The position numbers and the translations under genes are program-made. The notes beneath the pieces were generated by a model that made no database searches, was not told the origin of the DNA, and saw nothing but the letters and a program-made list of their open reading frames with translations. Source: CAZPDM01 sp964585305 (GTDB lineage Bacteria; Planctomycetota; Uabimicrobiia; Uabimicrobiales; JABWCH01). From it: a stretch of 64,000 nt of DNA. How positions within the stretch are numbered: the stretch's first letter is position 1; each line of letters opens with the position of its first letter. Of this stretch, positions 48,435 to 56,813 are shown piece by piece. The stretch is from contig CAZPDM010000010.1 in NCBI GenBank assembly GCA_964585305.1, forward strand, positions 12,722-76,721. Reading direction: 5' to 3'.

Positions 48435-49016
48435 ATGTTTGATTATATTTCTGGAATAGTTAGATTTTGCTCGCAAAATCAAATTGTAGTAGATGTATCA
48501 GGTGTAGGATTTTCCATATTAGTTCCTAACCATGTAAAAAATAAACTTACTGACGGAGAAAATGCAAAAATTTTTGTTTATCTTTATGTTCGTGATGATA
48601 GCATAAAATTATATGGTTTTCTTAGTGAACAAGAACGTGAAATGTTTTTACGCCTTCAATCTATTAGTGGAATTGGCCCTGCATTAGCTTTAAATATCAT
48701 TGCAGCAGGAAATTTACAAAAATTATATGAATCAATTATGAGTGAAGATGTCGAATTTTTCAGAACAATAAAAGGGATTGGAAGTAAAATGGCAAGCAGA
48801 ATTGTATTAGAATTAAAAGGAAGCCTTAAAAATATTGATCTTCCTGGAAACTCTGAAGATGATTTTCTACGTTCTGCTGCCACAAAAGCATTAGCTAATT
48901 TAGGTTATCAAGAATTTGAAGCTGCCGAAGCTGTAAAAAAATCATTCTTCCAAGAAAAACCAAAAAATTTAGAAAATCTTGTTCGACATGCACTGCAAAT
49001 ATTACAAAGTAAGTGA
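48435..49016 (+). CDS. ruvA: Holliday junction DNA helicase subunit RuvA
   Basis: Tetrameric junction-binding subunit that loads RuvB. The N-terminal OB-fold (FDYISGIVRFCSQNQIVVDVSGVGFSILVP), the tandem HhH motifs (LQSISGIGPALALNII and FRTIKGIGSKMASRIVLELKG), a Ser/Asp-rich hinge and the C-terminal RuvB-binding helices (AATKALANLGYQEFEAAEAVKK) are all present at normal length (193 residues). GGGGG precedes the ATG. No ruvB or ruvC is adjacent: ruvA is alone between the double terminator and the minus-strand HisF2 gene. Confidence 0.95.
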   Translation: MFDYISGIVRFCSQNQIVVDVSGVGFSILVPNHVKNKLTDGENAKIFVYLYVRDDSIKLYGFLSEQEREMFLRLQSISGIGPALALNIIAAGNLQKLYESIMSEDVEFFRTIKGIGSKMASRIVLELKGSLKNIDLPGNSEDDFLRSAATKALANLGYQEFEAAEAVKKSFFQEKPKNLENLVRHALQILQSK

Positions 49017-49062
49017 AAATTTAAAAAATAGGAAGCTCCATTAAGCTTCCTATTTTTTTAAA

Positions 49063-49830
49063 CTAATCTAATTGAGAAATATTCATTGCTAATCCTTGAG
49101 CTTGCATATATTTTTTACACTCATGGATACTTCTTCCTAAAGTAAAAAACATACTTGAAGCACAAACAGCATTTGCTTTTCCAACTTGGACAGCTTCTAC
49201 AAAATCAGATGGTTTTCCGGCTCCTCCTGCAACAATTACAGGAATATGAACTGCTTGAGTAATATTATACAATAATTCTATATCATAGCCTGCTTGTGTT
49301 CCATCACGATCTATCGAGGTAATAAGAATTTCCCCTGCACCATATTTTTCAGCCTGTTTGGCCCATTCTACTGGTGACATTTTTGTAGGAATTGTTCCTC
49401 CGCCTACAAAAACTTGATAGTCATTACCGACTTTCTTAGCATCTATTGAAACAACAACTGCTTGAGAACCATACTTATTTGCTACCTCACGAATAAACTT
49501 AGGATGCTTGGCAGCATAAGTATTCAACGCAATCTTATCTGCTCCAATATGGAAAAGCCAATCTACATCAGACATACTATGAATTCCGCCTCCAATTGTT
49601 AGGGGCATAAAACATTCATAGGCAATTGCTCCCATGAGACGAAAATCCGGAGGTAAATTTTTTCGAGAAGCGGTTATATCAAGAATAATCAACTCATCAG
49701 CTTCCCATTCATTAAAAATACGCGCAATTGTAACAGGATCGCCAATTGTATCCATAATCTGCAGTTGATGGCTTTTGACAATTTTATCATCTTGAAGTAA
49801 CAAAAAGGGAATAACCCGTATCTTAAGCAC
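49063..49830 (-). CDS. HisF2/WbuZ-type imidazole glycerol phosphate synthase subunit
   Basis: A TIM-barrel HisF homologue of 255 residues: GDPVTIARIFNEWEADELIILDITAS, PLTIGGGIHSMSDVDWLFHIGADKIALNT, VVVSIDAKK (the second catalytic Asp) and VIVAGGAGKPSDF. The N-terminus reads MLKIRVIPFLLLQDDKIVKS, so the catalytic Asp11 of histidine-pathway HisF (in IPCLDV) is Leu11. That substitution and the IPxLLL wording mark the WbuZ/PseG-island type (HisF2), which works with HisH2 and a WbuX-like amidotransferase to make acetamidino sugars of LPS or flagellin. It starts at GTG 49830 with AGGAG before it and lies 34 bases after the hisH-like gene. No WbuX gene is in the window. Confidence 0.8.
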   Translation of the reverse strand: MLKIRVIPFLLLQDDKIVKSHQLQIMDTIGDPVTIARIFNEWEADELIILDITASRKNLPPDFRLMGAIAYECFMPLTIGGGIHSMSDVDWLFHIGADKIALNTYAAKHPKFIREVANKYGSQAVVVSIDAKKVGNDYQVFVGGGTIPTKMSPVEWAKQAEKYGAGEILITSIDRDGTQAGYDIELLYNITQAVHIPVIVAGGAGKPSDFVEAVQVGKANAVCASSMFFTLGRSIHECKKYMQAQGLAMNISQLD

Positions 49831-49864
49831 AATTTTCTCCTATAGTTATAACGTAGAAGGAATT

Positions 49865-50482
49865 CTACATAGTAACTTTAGCAAAATTTTCTAGCAACTT
49901 CAATCCTTTTTTCTGGCTTTTTTCTGGATGAAATTGAGTTCCAAAAATATTTTCTTTTTGTACAGCAGAAACAAAATCATAATCATAATTTGTTAACGCA
50001 ATGGAAGCATTTTCTTCTAATATTGCATGATAGCTATGAACAAAATAAAAATTAGAACGATCTTCAATACCTTCGAATAAAGAAATTTTTTCTTTATAAA
50101 ATACATCATTCCAACCAACATGAGGAACTTTTAAATTTGGTTGAGATATTTTAAAATGAACAATTTTTCCTCGAATAAATCCTAGTCCTGGCACACATTC
50201 TCCGCCTTCTTCACTTGATTCAAATAAAAGCTGCATTCCCAGACATATCCCAAGCAACGGCTTTTTCTTTTCAAATAGTTCCTGGCGTAAAGCTGAAATA
50301 AAGCCAGAATTTTGCAAATTTTTTATCCCTTGTTCAAAAAAACCAACTCCAGGCAAAATCAAATGAGTTGCTTGGGAAAGATCGTTGGGATCAGAAGAGG
50401 TAAAAAAGGGCAATTGAACTTTGCGCAAAGCCTTTTCAACAGAATTTAAATTCCCCATACCATAATCAATTAAGCATATCAT
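49865..50482 (-). CDS. HisH2/WbuY-type glutamine amidotransferase subunit
   Basis: A class I glutaminase of 205 residues: MICLIDYGMGNLNSVEKAL, LILPGVGFFEQG, GICLGMQLLFESSEEGG with nucleophile Cys, and FGTQFHPEKSQKKGL with the His-Glu of the triad. It supplies ammonia to the adjacent HisF-type subunit. Pairing with a HisF that lacks Asp11 argues for the sugar acetamidino pathway rather than histidine biosynthesis; no other his gene is nearby. It lies 35 bases downstream of the GT-C gene, so all three may be one surface-glycan transcript. Confidence 0.85.
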   Translation of the reverse strand: MICLIDYGMGNLNSVEKALRKVQLPFFTSSDPNDLSQATHLILPGVGFFEQGIKNLQNSGFISALRQELFEKKKPLLGICLGMQLLFESSEEGGECVPGLGFIRGKIVHFKISQPNLKVPHVGWNDVFYKEKISLFEGIEDRSNFYFVHSYHAILEENASIALTNYDYDFVSAVQKENIFGTQFHPEKSQKKGLKLLENFAKVTM

Positions 50483-50517
50483 AAAAATTCAACTTTCTTC
50501 TAATGACTAAAAAGTCT

Positions 50518-52195
50518 TTAAAACTTTCCTATTTTTATATAAAAAAACGGATCTTTACTGAGTAAATCAAGAAAATCCTTCAAAAAAAAACCACTAATTG
50601 CTTGATTATTTGAACTTTCTGTACTTACTCTTGCATATTGATAAAGTTCTTGGAATTTTTTATCATCATACAAACCTTTCAAGACTTGATTCGACCATAA
50701 TTGAATACTTTTTCTAAAATTTTGGCGCGAAGATTCTATTGTAGGAACAACGATTTCTGGAGGATATAAGAAAAACACGTCTTTTTCAAATGCTGCATGA
50801 TTTTTTATTCCTCTTCGATCTCCTTTAGAATGTCCCATTGCAACGTGATTTAATCCCATTAAATCAAATATTTCTGCTTTATAAGTAAATTTAATTCCTC
50901 CAGCAATGATAACACCAACTTTAGGATATTTAGGTAATCTGGAGAAGAAATTGTTCATCATTATTCCAACAATTCTACCTTCTTTAGCAATTACAAATTC
51001 GTGCATCATTCCAGAATTAGCAGGAATATTAGACCAATCAAATACATGAAATGATATAAGAACCAATATAATTAGCACGCACAAATAGCGAATTTTATCT
51101 TTAGAAAAGAAATGCGTCAAGTTTTGATAAGAAAAAAATTGGAAATATAAATAAGATATATTAAGGATAAGTATTGGATAAATTGCTTGGTAAAAACGAT
51201 ATGAAGCAAAATGATCACCTCCATTGATAATAGGAATAAAAAGCCCAGCTAATGTTATTATAATAAGAAAAAAAAAGTTAAGAATTTGAGGTGTTAGAAA
51301 TAATCTAACGGAAGATTTTTTATAGAATTGGATTATAATCCATCCAATATAAAAACACAGACACAAAATCGCTAGAAAAACTAATACACTTGATAAAGAA
51401 TAGTGAATAAAGTATTTTATGCCTTGAACAAAATTATAGATTATGCTTGGAGAAACTTTAGCATAGTATGTATTTGGGAAAGGATATCCGAAATAATAAA
51501 CACGAAAAATTGTAAGAGTTCCTAGAGTTGATAAATAAGTAATGAAAGGTACTTTTGCAAATTTTAATGCATCTTTATAAGAAAAAAGAATTAGAATTTT
51601 TGCAAAACCTGTTACTATAAAAACCAGACTCCATAATATGGATTCTGGACGAGTAAGCATGAGTAAAACAAGTAAAAGACTTATTAAGATATTTTCTTTT
51701 GGGGATTTTAGCCTTAATATTAAAATTGTGATGGAAACTAGTAAAGCACTCCATAAGCCAATATCCATAAGTGTAATAGTCATCCATAGAATATAATATG
51801 GGGAGGATATTATAAATAATAAAATAACAATACTACTCCAGGAAAGATTAAAATAATATACTTTTCTACCAAAGCTAAATTCTTTATCGACAAATATCAG
51901 CAATATTGTAAGAGAAAAAGATAAAATAAGAACATTTATAAGAAGCAGAAAATATTCTGGAGTATTTGATAGGCTGAAAAATGCTGAAGAAATCAATACC
52001 CATAATAAAGAAGAAAATCCTTCTACTTTTTCTCCATTTGGATTATAAACAAAACCTTTTCCTTCCGATAAATTTTTAGCATATACAAAAAAAATATTTG
52101 CGTCATCAATCCCAGAAAAATCAACTAAAATGTTAAACTAAAATACTACAAAATACAGCTATCATTACAAAGATACTTATTATTGGATACTTCAT
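50518..52195 (-). pseudogene. ZomB-like GT-C membrane protein, frameshifted near the N-terminus
   Basis: The long open part (50518-51996, TTG start) encodes a 492-residue multi-pass protein with LTRPES, FGYPFPNTYYAKV and many helices, as in ZomB/LphB-like GT-C glycosyltransferases. Reading on upstream in the same frame gives the expected missing N-terminal motif GIDDANIFFVYAKNLSEGKG followed by FVYNPNGEKVEGFSSLLW, but no start codon before a stop at 52138-52140. A proper start (ATG at 52195, CCGGAG before it, first helix MKYPIISIFVMIAVFCSILV) is in another frame. Removing one T of the TTT run at 52135-52137 would join them. The gene is therefore interrupted by a 1-base insertion, or the read has an error. 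No slippery sequence suggests programmed frameshifting. Confidence 0.75.
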
Positions 52196-52623
52196 TCTTT
52201 TCTCCGGATATTTCTTCGCATTTTTAGCAAAGATACTATAGAATTTTTAGCCTTTTAAAAAATATTACTTTAAAAAAATAAACATTTCCTATCCACTTTA
52301 AAATAAAGCGTTTTTGTACTATAAAAATTTTTTTTATAAAAAAAAAAAATTTTATTTTTTTTTCTCATTTTTTTCTTATAATTCTTTCACCAGATTTGTA
52401 TTTTTTTCGATGGAAAAATTATTATAATAAACACCATCAAACAACACAAAAAGGTTGAATGTTTTTTAAAGAAAAAAAGAGATGCTTAATTAGGAAAACC
52501 CTTTCTTATAGCTGATATTAATCAACTAAGAAAGTCTTTTATCTAAATTTTAGTTAGTTAGCAAATCGTTTTCGCTTCTGTGGGTATGTACCCTACAAAA
52601 ATACTTCAGGAGATATTATAGTA
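52196..52623. other. 428-base intergenic region upstream of potA
   Basis: Very AT-rich with long A and T runs near 52325-52370. It holds a tiny ORF at 52459-52515 (18 codons, AAAAAGG upstream) of doubtful meaning and a small palindrome GGGTA-TG-TACCC at about 52583-52594, close to the potA start, which might be an operator. The promoter for the pot operon should be here, but no convincing -35/-10 pair stands out. Confidence 0.4.
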
Positions 52624-53874
52624 ATGGCAGATATTATCAAACCGGTTGACGCCGCCTCAGGGGTTGCTACCATCGCCCCAAAATCTGCAGAGAATTCTAA
52701 ATCTGAGCAATCTTCATTTTTAGAATTTTCTAATATATTTAAAAGTTTTGACGGCAAAAAAATATTGGATAACGTTTCCTTAAATATCCAAAAGGGAGAA
52801 ATTTTCTCTTTATTAGGGCCAAGTGGTTGTGGAAAAACAACCTTACTGCGTATATGCGGAGGCTTTGTTCAACCTGATAAAGGAAAAGTTTTGCTAAATG
52901 GTGTAAATATTACAAATTTACCACCACATCATAGAAAAGTAAATACCGTTTTTCAAAGTTATGCCCTTTTTCCTCACTTAACAGTCTGGGAAAATATTGC
53001 ATTTGGACTTCGTATTGCAAAAAAACCAGAAGAAGAGATTATTGAGCAAGTCGAAGAGCATCTGAAACTAACTCAAATGACTTCACATGCTCATAAAAAA
53101 CCAAGCGAATTAAGCGGTGGCCAAAAACAACGAGTTGCTATTGCTCGAGCTCTTATCAACAAACCACAAGTTCTTTTGTTAGATGAGCCTTTAGCAGCAT
53201 TAGACTTAAAATTAAGACAAAGAATGTTAGTTGAGTTGGATAAAATCCACGATAAAGTTGGTATTACCTTCATATTTGTTACCCACGATCAAGGCGAAGC
53301 CATGAGTATTAGCGATCATATCGCCATTTTAAATGATGGTCGTGTAGAGCAAATTGGCAAACCTGCTGAAATTTATGAAGCTCCTAAAACTAGTTTTGTT
53401 GCTGCATTTATTGGAGATACGAATTTTTTCGATGGTGTTGTTTCCGAAAACTCAGAACGCGAATATATAAGAATGAATGTCGAAGGATTTCCTGATATTC
53501 TAGCTTACAATGATAAACCAGAAAGAATTGACAAACTCGATCGTCTTAAAATAGGCGATAAAATTAATATTAGTGTTCGCCCTGAAAAAATCAACATATC
53601 CATTGAAGAACCACCTAAAACTGAAAAAAATCATCGAAATGTAATGCGTGGAAAAGTAGAAGACGTTATCTATCTTGGTGCCACAACAAAATTTTGGGTA
53701 CGCATTGGTGAATACAGAATTGCTGTATCAAAACAACATAAACGCTTCTCTTTGGATGAAAAACCAATTCTTTGGGACGATGATGTCTGGTTGTACTGGC
53801 AGGCAGATGATAGCTATATGCTAGATCGCTATCAAGAAGAAGATGAACAACTTCTATCTTTGCCTTCCGAGTAA
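52624..53874 (+). CDS. potA: spermidine/putrescine ABC transporter ATPase (PotA)
   Basis: ATPase of the polyamine importer. Walker A GPSGCGKTT, Q-loop VFQSYALFPHLTVWENI, signature LSGGQKQRVAIARAL, Walker B VLLLDEPLAALD and H-loop FVTHDQGEAMSISD are present, followed by a TOBE domain (about 300-395). About 35 unusual residues rich in Ala/Ser/Lys precede the ABC core; AGGAG lies 8 bases before the ATG. It is the first gene of a potA-potB-potC-potD operon. Confidence 0.93.
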   Translation: MADIIKPVDAASGVATIAPKSAENSKSEQSSFLEFSNIFKSFDGKKILDNVSLNIQKGEIFSLLGPSGCGKTTLLRICGGFVQPDKGKVLLNGVNITNLPPHHRKVNTVFQSYALFPHLTVWENIAFGLRIAKKPEEEIIEQVEEHLKLTQMTSHAHKKPSELSGGQKQRVAIARALINKPQVLLLDEPLAALDLKLRQRMLVELDKIHDKVGITFIFVTHDQGEAMSISDHIAILNDGRVEQIGKPAEIYEAPKTSFVAAFIGDTNFFDGVVSENSEREYIRMNVEGFPDILAYNDKPERIDKLDRLKIGDKINISVRPEKINISIEEPPKTEKNHRNVMRGKVEDVIYLGATTKFWVRIGEYRIAVSKQHKRFSLDEKPILWDDDVWLYWQADDSYMLDRYQEEDEQLLSLPSE

Positions 53875-53934
53875 ATTTTGTTTTCGTAAGCTTAAAAATA
53901 TATTTTAAGCATCGAAAGCTACAAGGAGTTACTT

Positions 53935-53979
53935 ATGACGTTTTGGGTCAATCCTGGCCGGGGAATTTCATTTGTCTAG
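53935..53979 (+). CDS. 14-codon leader-like ORF between potA and potB
   Basis: ATG at 53935 with a strong AAGGAG six bases before it encodes MTFWVNPGRGISFV, stopping 12 bases before the potB ATG. A palindrome CTTAAAA-ATATA-TTTTAAG (53891-53909) precedes it. The ribosome site is better than that of potB, so translation is plausible and may couple to potB. It is too short to assign a function, and chance occurrence is possible. Confidence 0.25.
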   Translation: MTFWVNPGRGISFV

Positions 53980-53991
53980 GATAATTAAAGA

Positions 53992-54879
53992 ATGATGAAA
54001 CAAAGTCTGCGAAAAAAAGTCAATGAATGGCTTATTACATTACCTTCATTAGCCTGGTTGACAATCTTTTTTCTCATCCCTGTCATTGGTATTTTTGTTA
54101 TTGCCTTTAAGCCATCCAAAATTGATGGAAGTGTTGGAGAAGGTTGGTCATTGAACACCATCCTTTCCATGGGATTCCCTAATTATCCTTCCATTATTTG
54201 GCGTACAATATGGTTAACTTGCTTAGGAACAATACTCTGTTTATTACTAGCAGTTCCTACAGGCTATTTTATAGCCAGAACCAATAAAAAGTGGCGTAAC
54301 TATCTTCTTATGCTTATTATTGTTCCGTTTTGGACAAATTTCTTAATTCGTATTTTTGCATGGAAAGTGGTTTTACATCCTGATGGTCTATTGAAAAACT
54401 TTTTGGCCTACATGCACATAGTAGATCCAAATAGTATTCTTCTCTATAATTCTTGGGCTGTTCTTCTTGTTATTGTTTACAGCTATCTGCCATTTGCAAT
54501 TCTGCCTATTTATGCCGCAGCAGAAAAATTTGATTTTAGCCTTTTTGAAGCAGCTCTCGATCTAGGAGCAAACCGGTACCAAGCCTTTGGAAAAATTTTT
54601 ATTCCTAATATAAAAGTCGGCTTGGTAAGTGCTACATTGATGGTGTTTATTCCAGCACTTGGCTCCTATATTATCCCCGAATTGGTTGGCGGACCAGATG
54701 GGGAAATGATCGGAAACAAGATTGTCGGACGCGTCTATACTGACCGCAATTTACCACAAGCCAGTGCACTTTCAGCAATTCTTACCTTTGTAATCATGGT
54801 TCCCATGCTCATCACATTAAGTTACCAACAACGGCAAGAACAAAAAGATACAAAGAAGAAAAAGGGAGGAATCGCATGA
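53992..54879 (+). CDS. potB: spermidine/putrescine ABC transporter permease (PotB)
   Basis: Inner-membrane permease (295 residues) with six helices and the EAA loop EAALDLGANRYQAFGKIFIPNI, which contacts PotA. LPSLAWLTIFFLIPVIGIFVIAF at the N-terminus and GGPDGEMIGNKI are typical of PotB/PotH. The next ATG overlaps its stop (ATGA), so potC is translationally coupled. An in-frame second ATG follows directly at 53995. Confidence 0.93.
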   Translation: MMKQSLRKKVNEWLITLPSLAWLTIFFLIPVIGIFVIAFKPSKIDGSVGEGWSLNTILSMGFPNYPSIIWRTIWLTCLGTILCLLLAVPTGYFIARTNKKWRNYLLMLIIVPFWTNFLIRIFAWKVVLHPDGLLKNFLAYMHIVDPNSILLYNSWAVLLVIVYSYLPFAILPIYAAAEKFDFSLFEAALDLGANRYQAFGKIFIPNIKVGLVSATLMVFIPALGSYIIPELVGGPDGEMIGNKIVGRVYTDRNLPQASALSAILTFVIMVPMLITLSYQQRQEQKDTKKKKGGIA

Positions 54880-55652
54880 AATCAAGCAAAATCCCTTTAA
54901 TTACAATGATTATTGTAATCCTTTTTTTCTACATTCCTCTCATAGTATTAGCAATCAACTCTTTTAATAACTCAAGCTATGGTGGAAATTGGCAAGGCTT
55001 TACTTGGAAATGGTATGCGAAACTATTTCAAGATCGAGAAATTTGGGAAGCTGTACAAAAATCTTTAATAATTGGATTTGCAGCAACATTTATGGCGATG
55101 GCATTAGGTACAACAGCAGCATTTGCTTTGCATCGCTACCAATCTAAACTCCAATTTCTTCATTACGCGCTTATTTATACTCCTATGGTCGTGCCAGAAA
55201 TTCTTATGGGTATGGGGTTATTGCTATTTTTCGTGGCTTTGGGAATAGACTTAAGCTTATGGACAATCTTTTTATCCCATGTTACCTTTTGTATTGGTTA
55301 TGTTGCTTTAGTAGTTTTAGGCCATTTGCAAGAATTTGATTTTTCTATTATGGAAGCAGCAATGGATTTAGGTGCCAATACATGGACAGCCGTCCGAAAA
55401 GTTCTGCTCCCATTATTAGCACCAGGAATTATCGCTGGTGGTCTCTTGGCTTTTACACTTTCAATAGATGATTTTGTGGTAACTTTTTTTGTTGCAGGCC
55501 CAGGTTCCACAACATTACCTTTGAAAATTTATAGTATGATGAAAAAGGGTGCGCCAAGTGTTATTAACGCACTTTCTGTAATTCTTCTTATTGTAACTTT
55601 CATTGTGGTGTTTATTAGCCAACGGCTTCGCACACCACCTAACAAACGCTAA
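54876..55652 (+). CDS. potC: spermidine/putrescine ABC transporter permease (PotC)
   Basis: Second permease (258 residues). Hydrophobic helices and the EAA loop EAAMDLGANTWTAVRKVLLPLLAPG are clear. NSFNNSSYGGNWQGFTWKWYAKLFQD is the PotC/PotI N-terminal periplasmic signature, and SIDDFVVTFFVAGPGSTTLPLKIYSM is the conserved C-terminal part. It overlaps potB by four bases and is followed 17 bases later by potD. Confidence 0.93.
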   Translation: MKSSKIPLITMIIVILFFYIPLIVLAINSFNNSSYGGNWQGFTWKWYAKLFQDREIWEAVQKSLIIGFAATFMAMALGTTAAFALHRYQSKLQFLHYALIYTPMVVPEILMGMGLLLFFVALGIDLSLWTIFLSHVTFCIGYVALVVLGHLQEFDFSIMEAAMDLGANTWTAVRKVLLPLLAPGIIAGGLLAFTLSIDDFVVTFFVAGPGSTTLPLKIYSMMKKGAPSVINALSVILLIVTFIVVFISQRLRTPPNKR

Positions 55653-55668
55653 TCATAGGAAAATCATT

Positions 55669-56718
55669 ATGCAAAAAACAATATTTATTTTCGTTCTTTG
55701 TATTGTCAGTATATTCTGCATTTCTTGCGATAGAAACGCCAAAGAAATTCCTAGTCTTCATGTTTTTACCTGGTCCGATTATATGGACCCAGAAGTAATT
55801 CAACAATTCGAAACCGAATACAATTGCAAAGTAGTTATTGATAGTTTTGAATCCAATGAAGCTATGTACGCCAAAATTAAAGCTGGAGCTGTTGGTTATG
55901 ATGTGTTAGTTCCCAGTAGTTATATGGCAGAATATCTTTACAAACAGAAAATGATCCAACCTCTTAAGCACGAACTTCTTCCAAATCTTAGCAACCTCAA
56001 CCAAGAACTGCTTAAGCTTGTTACCAACGATAAAACATCTTCCTATAGTGTTCCCTATATGTTAACTTTAACTGGTATTGGATACAATACTAAAAAAGTT
56101 CAAAATTTTGAACCTACATGGGGAGTTTTAGACCGTCAAGATCTAAAAGGAAAAATGACTCTTCTTAACGATATGCGCGAAACACTCGGTGCTGCACTCA
56201 AATATTTAGGATACAGCATCAATACACTTAATGAAAAAGAACTTGAAAAAGCTCGAGATGTAGTCATTCGTTGGAAAAAAAATGTTGCTAAATTTGGCGT
56301 TGAAGATGCTAAAATGGGCTTAGGCTCAGATGAATTCACCGTGGCGCATCAATATAGCGGCGATGTTTATCAAGTTATCAAAGAAAAACCAGAAATCGAA
56401 TTTTGCCTTCCAAAAGAAGGATTCTGCGTTTCTTCAGATGACATGGTTATTCCTACACAAGCCAAACAAGTTGAACTTGCTCACAAATTTATCAATTTCT
56501 TATTAGATGCAAAAGTCTCTGCAAAAAATATGGAATTCTTATATTATATTGCTCCAAATACTAAAGCACAAGAATTCTTAAGCGAAGAATTTAAAGCCTA
56601 TGTTAGCAAATATCTAGATCCCAAACTTCTTTCTCGTAGTGAAGTTATTCAAGATTTAGGCGATGATATTAAAAAATATATCGATGTTTGGAACCAAGTT
56701 AAAGCCTCCGAAGAATAG
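55669..56718 (+). CDS. potD: polyamine-binding lipoprotein (PotD)
   Basis: The substrate-binding protein has 349 residues. A lipoprotein signal (IFIFVLCIVSIFCISC) anchors it, then a PotD/PotF-type body: LHVFTWSDYMDPEVIQQFETEYNCKVVIDSFESNEAMYAKIKAG, YDVLVPSSYMAEYLYKQKMIQPL, GIGYNTKKV, and a Trp/Asp-containing pocket (DMRETLGAAL, SGDVYQV). The ATG at 55669 is preferred over an in-frame ATG at 55603, which overlaps potC by 50 bases. It completes a potABCD importer and is closed by a bidirectional terminator. Confidence 0.92.
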   Translation: MQKTIFIFVLCIVSIFCISCDRNAKEIPSLHVFTWSDYMDPEVIQQFETEYNCKVVIDSFESNEAMYAKIKAGAVGYDVLVPSSYMAEYLYKQKMIQPLKHELLPNLSNLNQELLKLVTNDKTSSYSVPYMLTLTGIGYNTKKVQNFEPTWGVLDRQDLKGKMTLLNDMRETLGAALKYLGYSINTLNEKELEKARDVVIRWKKNVAKFGVEDAKMGLGSDEFTVAHQYSGDVYQVIKEKPEIEFCLPKEGFCVSSDDMVIPTQAKQVELAHKFINFLLDAKVSAKNMEFLYYIAPNTKAQEFLSEEFKAYVSKYLDPKLLSRSEVIQDLGDDIKKYIDVWNQVKASEE

Positions 56719-56744
56719 ACAAAAATAGAATAAAACTATCAAAC

Positions 56745-56784
56745 AAAAAAAAGAGATTGTTTAGATTTAACAATCTCTTTTTTT
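56745..56784. terminator. bidirectional terminator after potD
   Basis: AAAAAAGAGATTGTT pairs with AACAATCTCTTTTTT around a short loop, with A-rich left and T-rich right ends. It serves the pot operon and the convergent lipoprotein gene ending at 56814. Confidence 0.88.
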
Positions 56785-56813
56785 GTTTGGATATTGATTA
56801 CAAAATAGAAAAA

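Noticed and set aside
49063..50482. Assignment of hisF/hisH to histidine biosynthesis
   Set aside because: HisF Asp11 is Leu, the N-terminus has WbuZ-type wording and no other his genes are near.
52320..52372. Long A/T runs as an origin-like AT-rich region
   Set aside because: No DnaA-box cluster, dnaA, dnaN or gidA neighbour; the runs fit the general base composition.
52459..52515. 18-codon ORF upstream of potA
   Set aside because: Its ribosome site is only fair, the peptide is Lys-rich as expected for AT-rich DNA, and it is 109 bases from potA.
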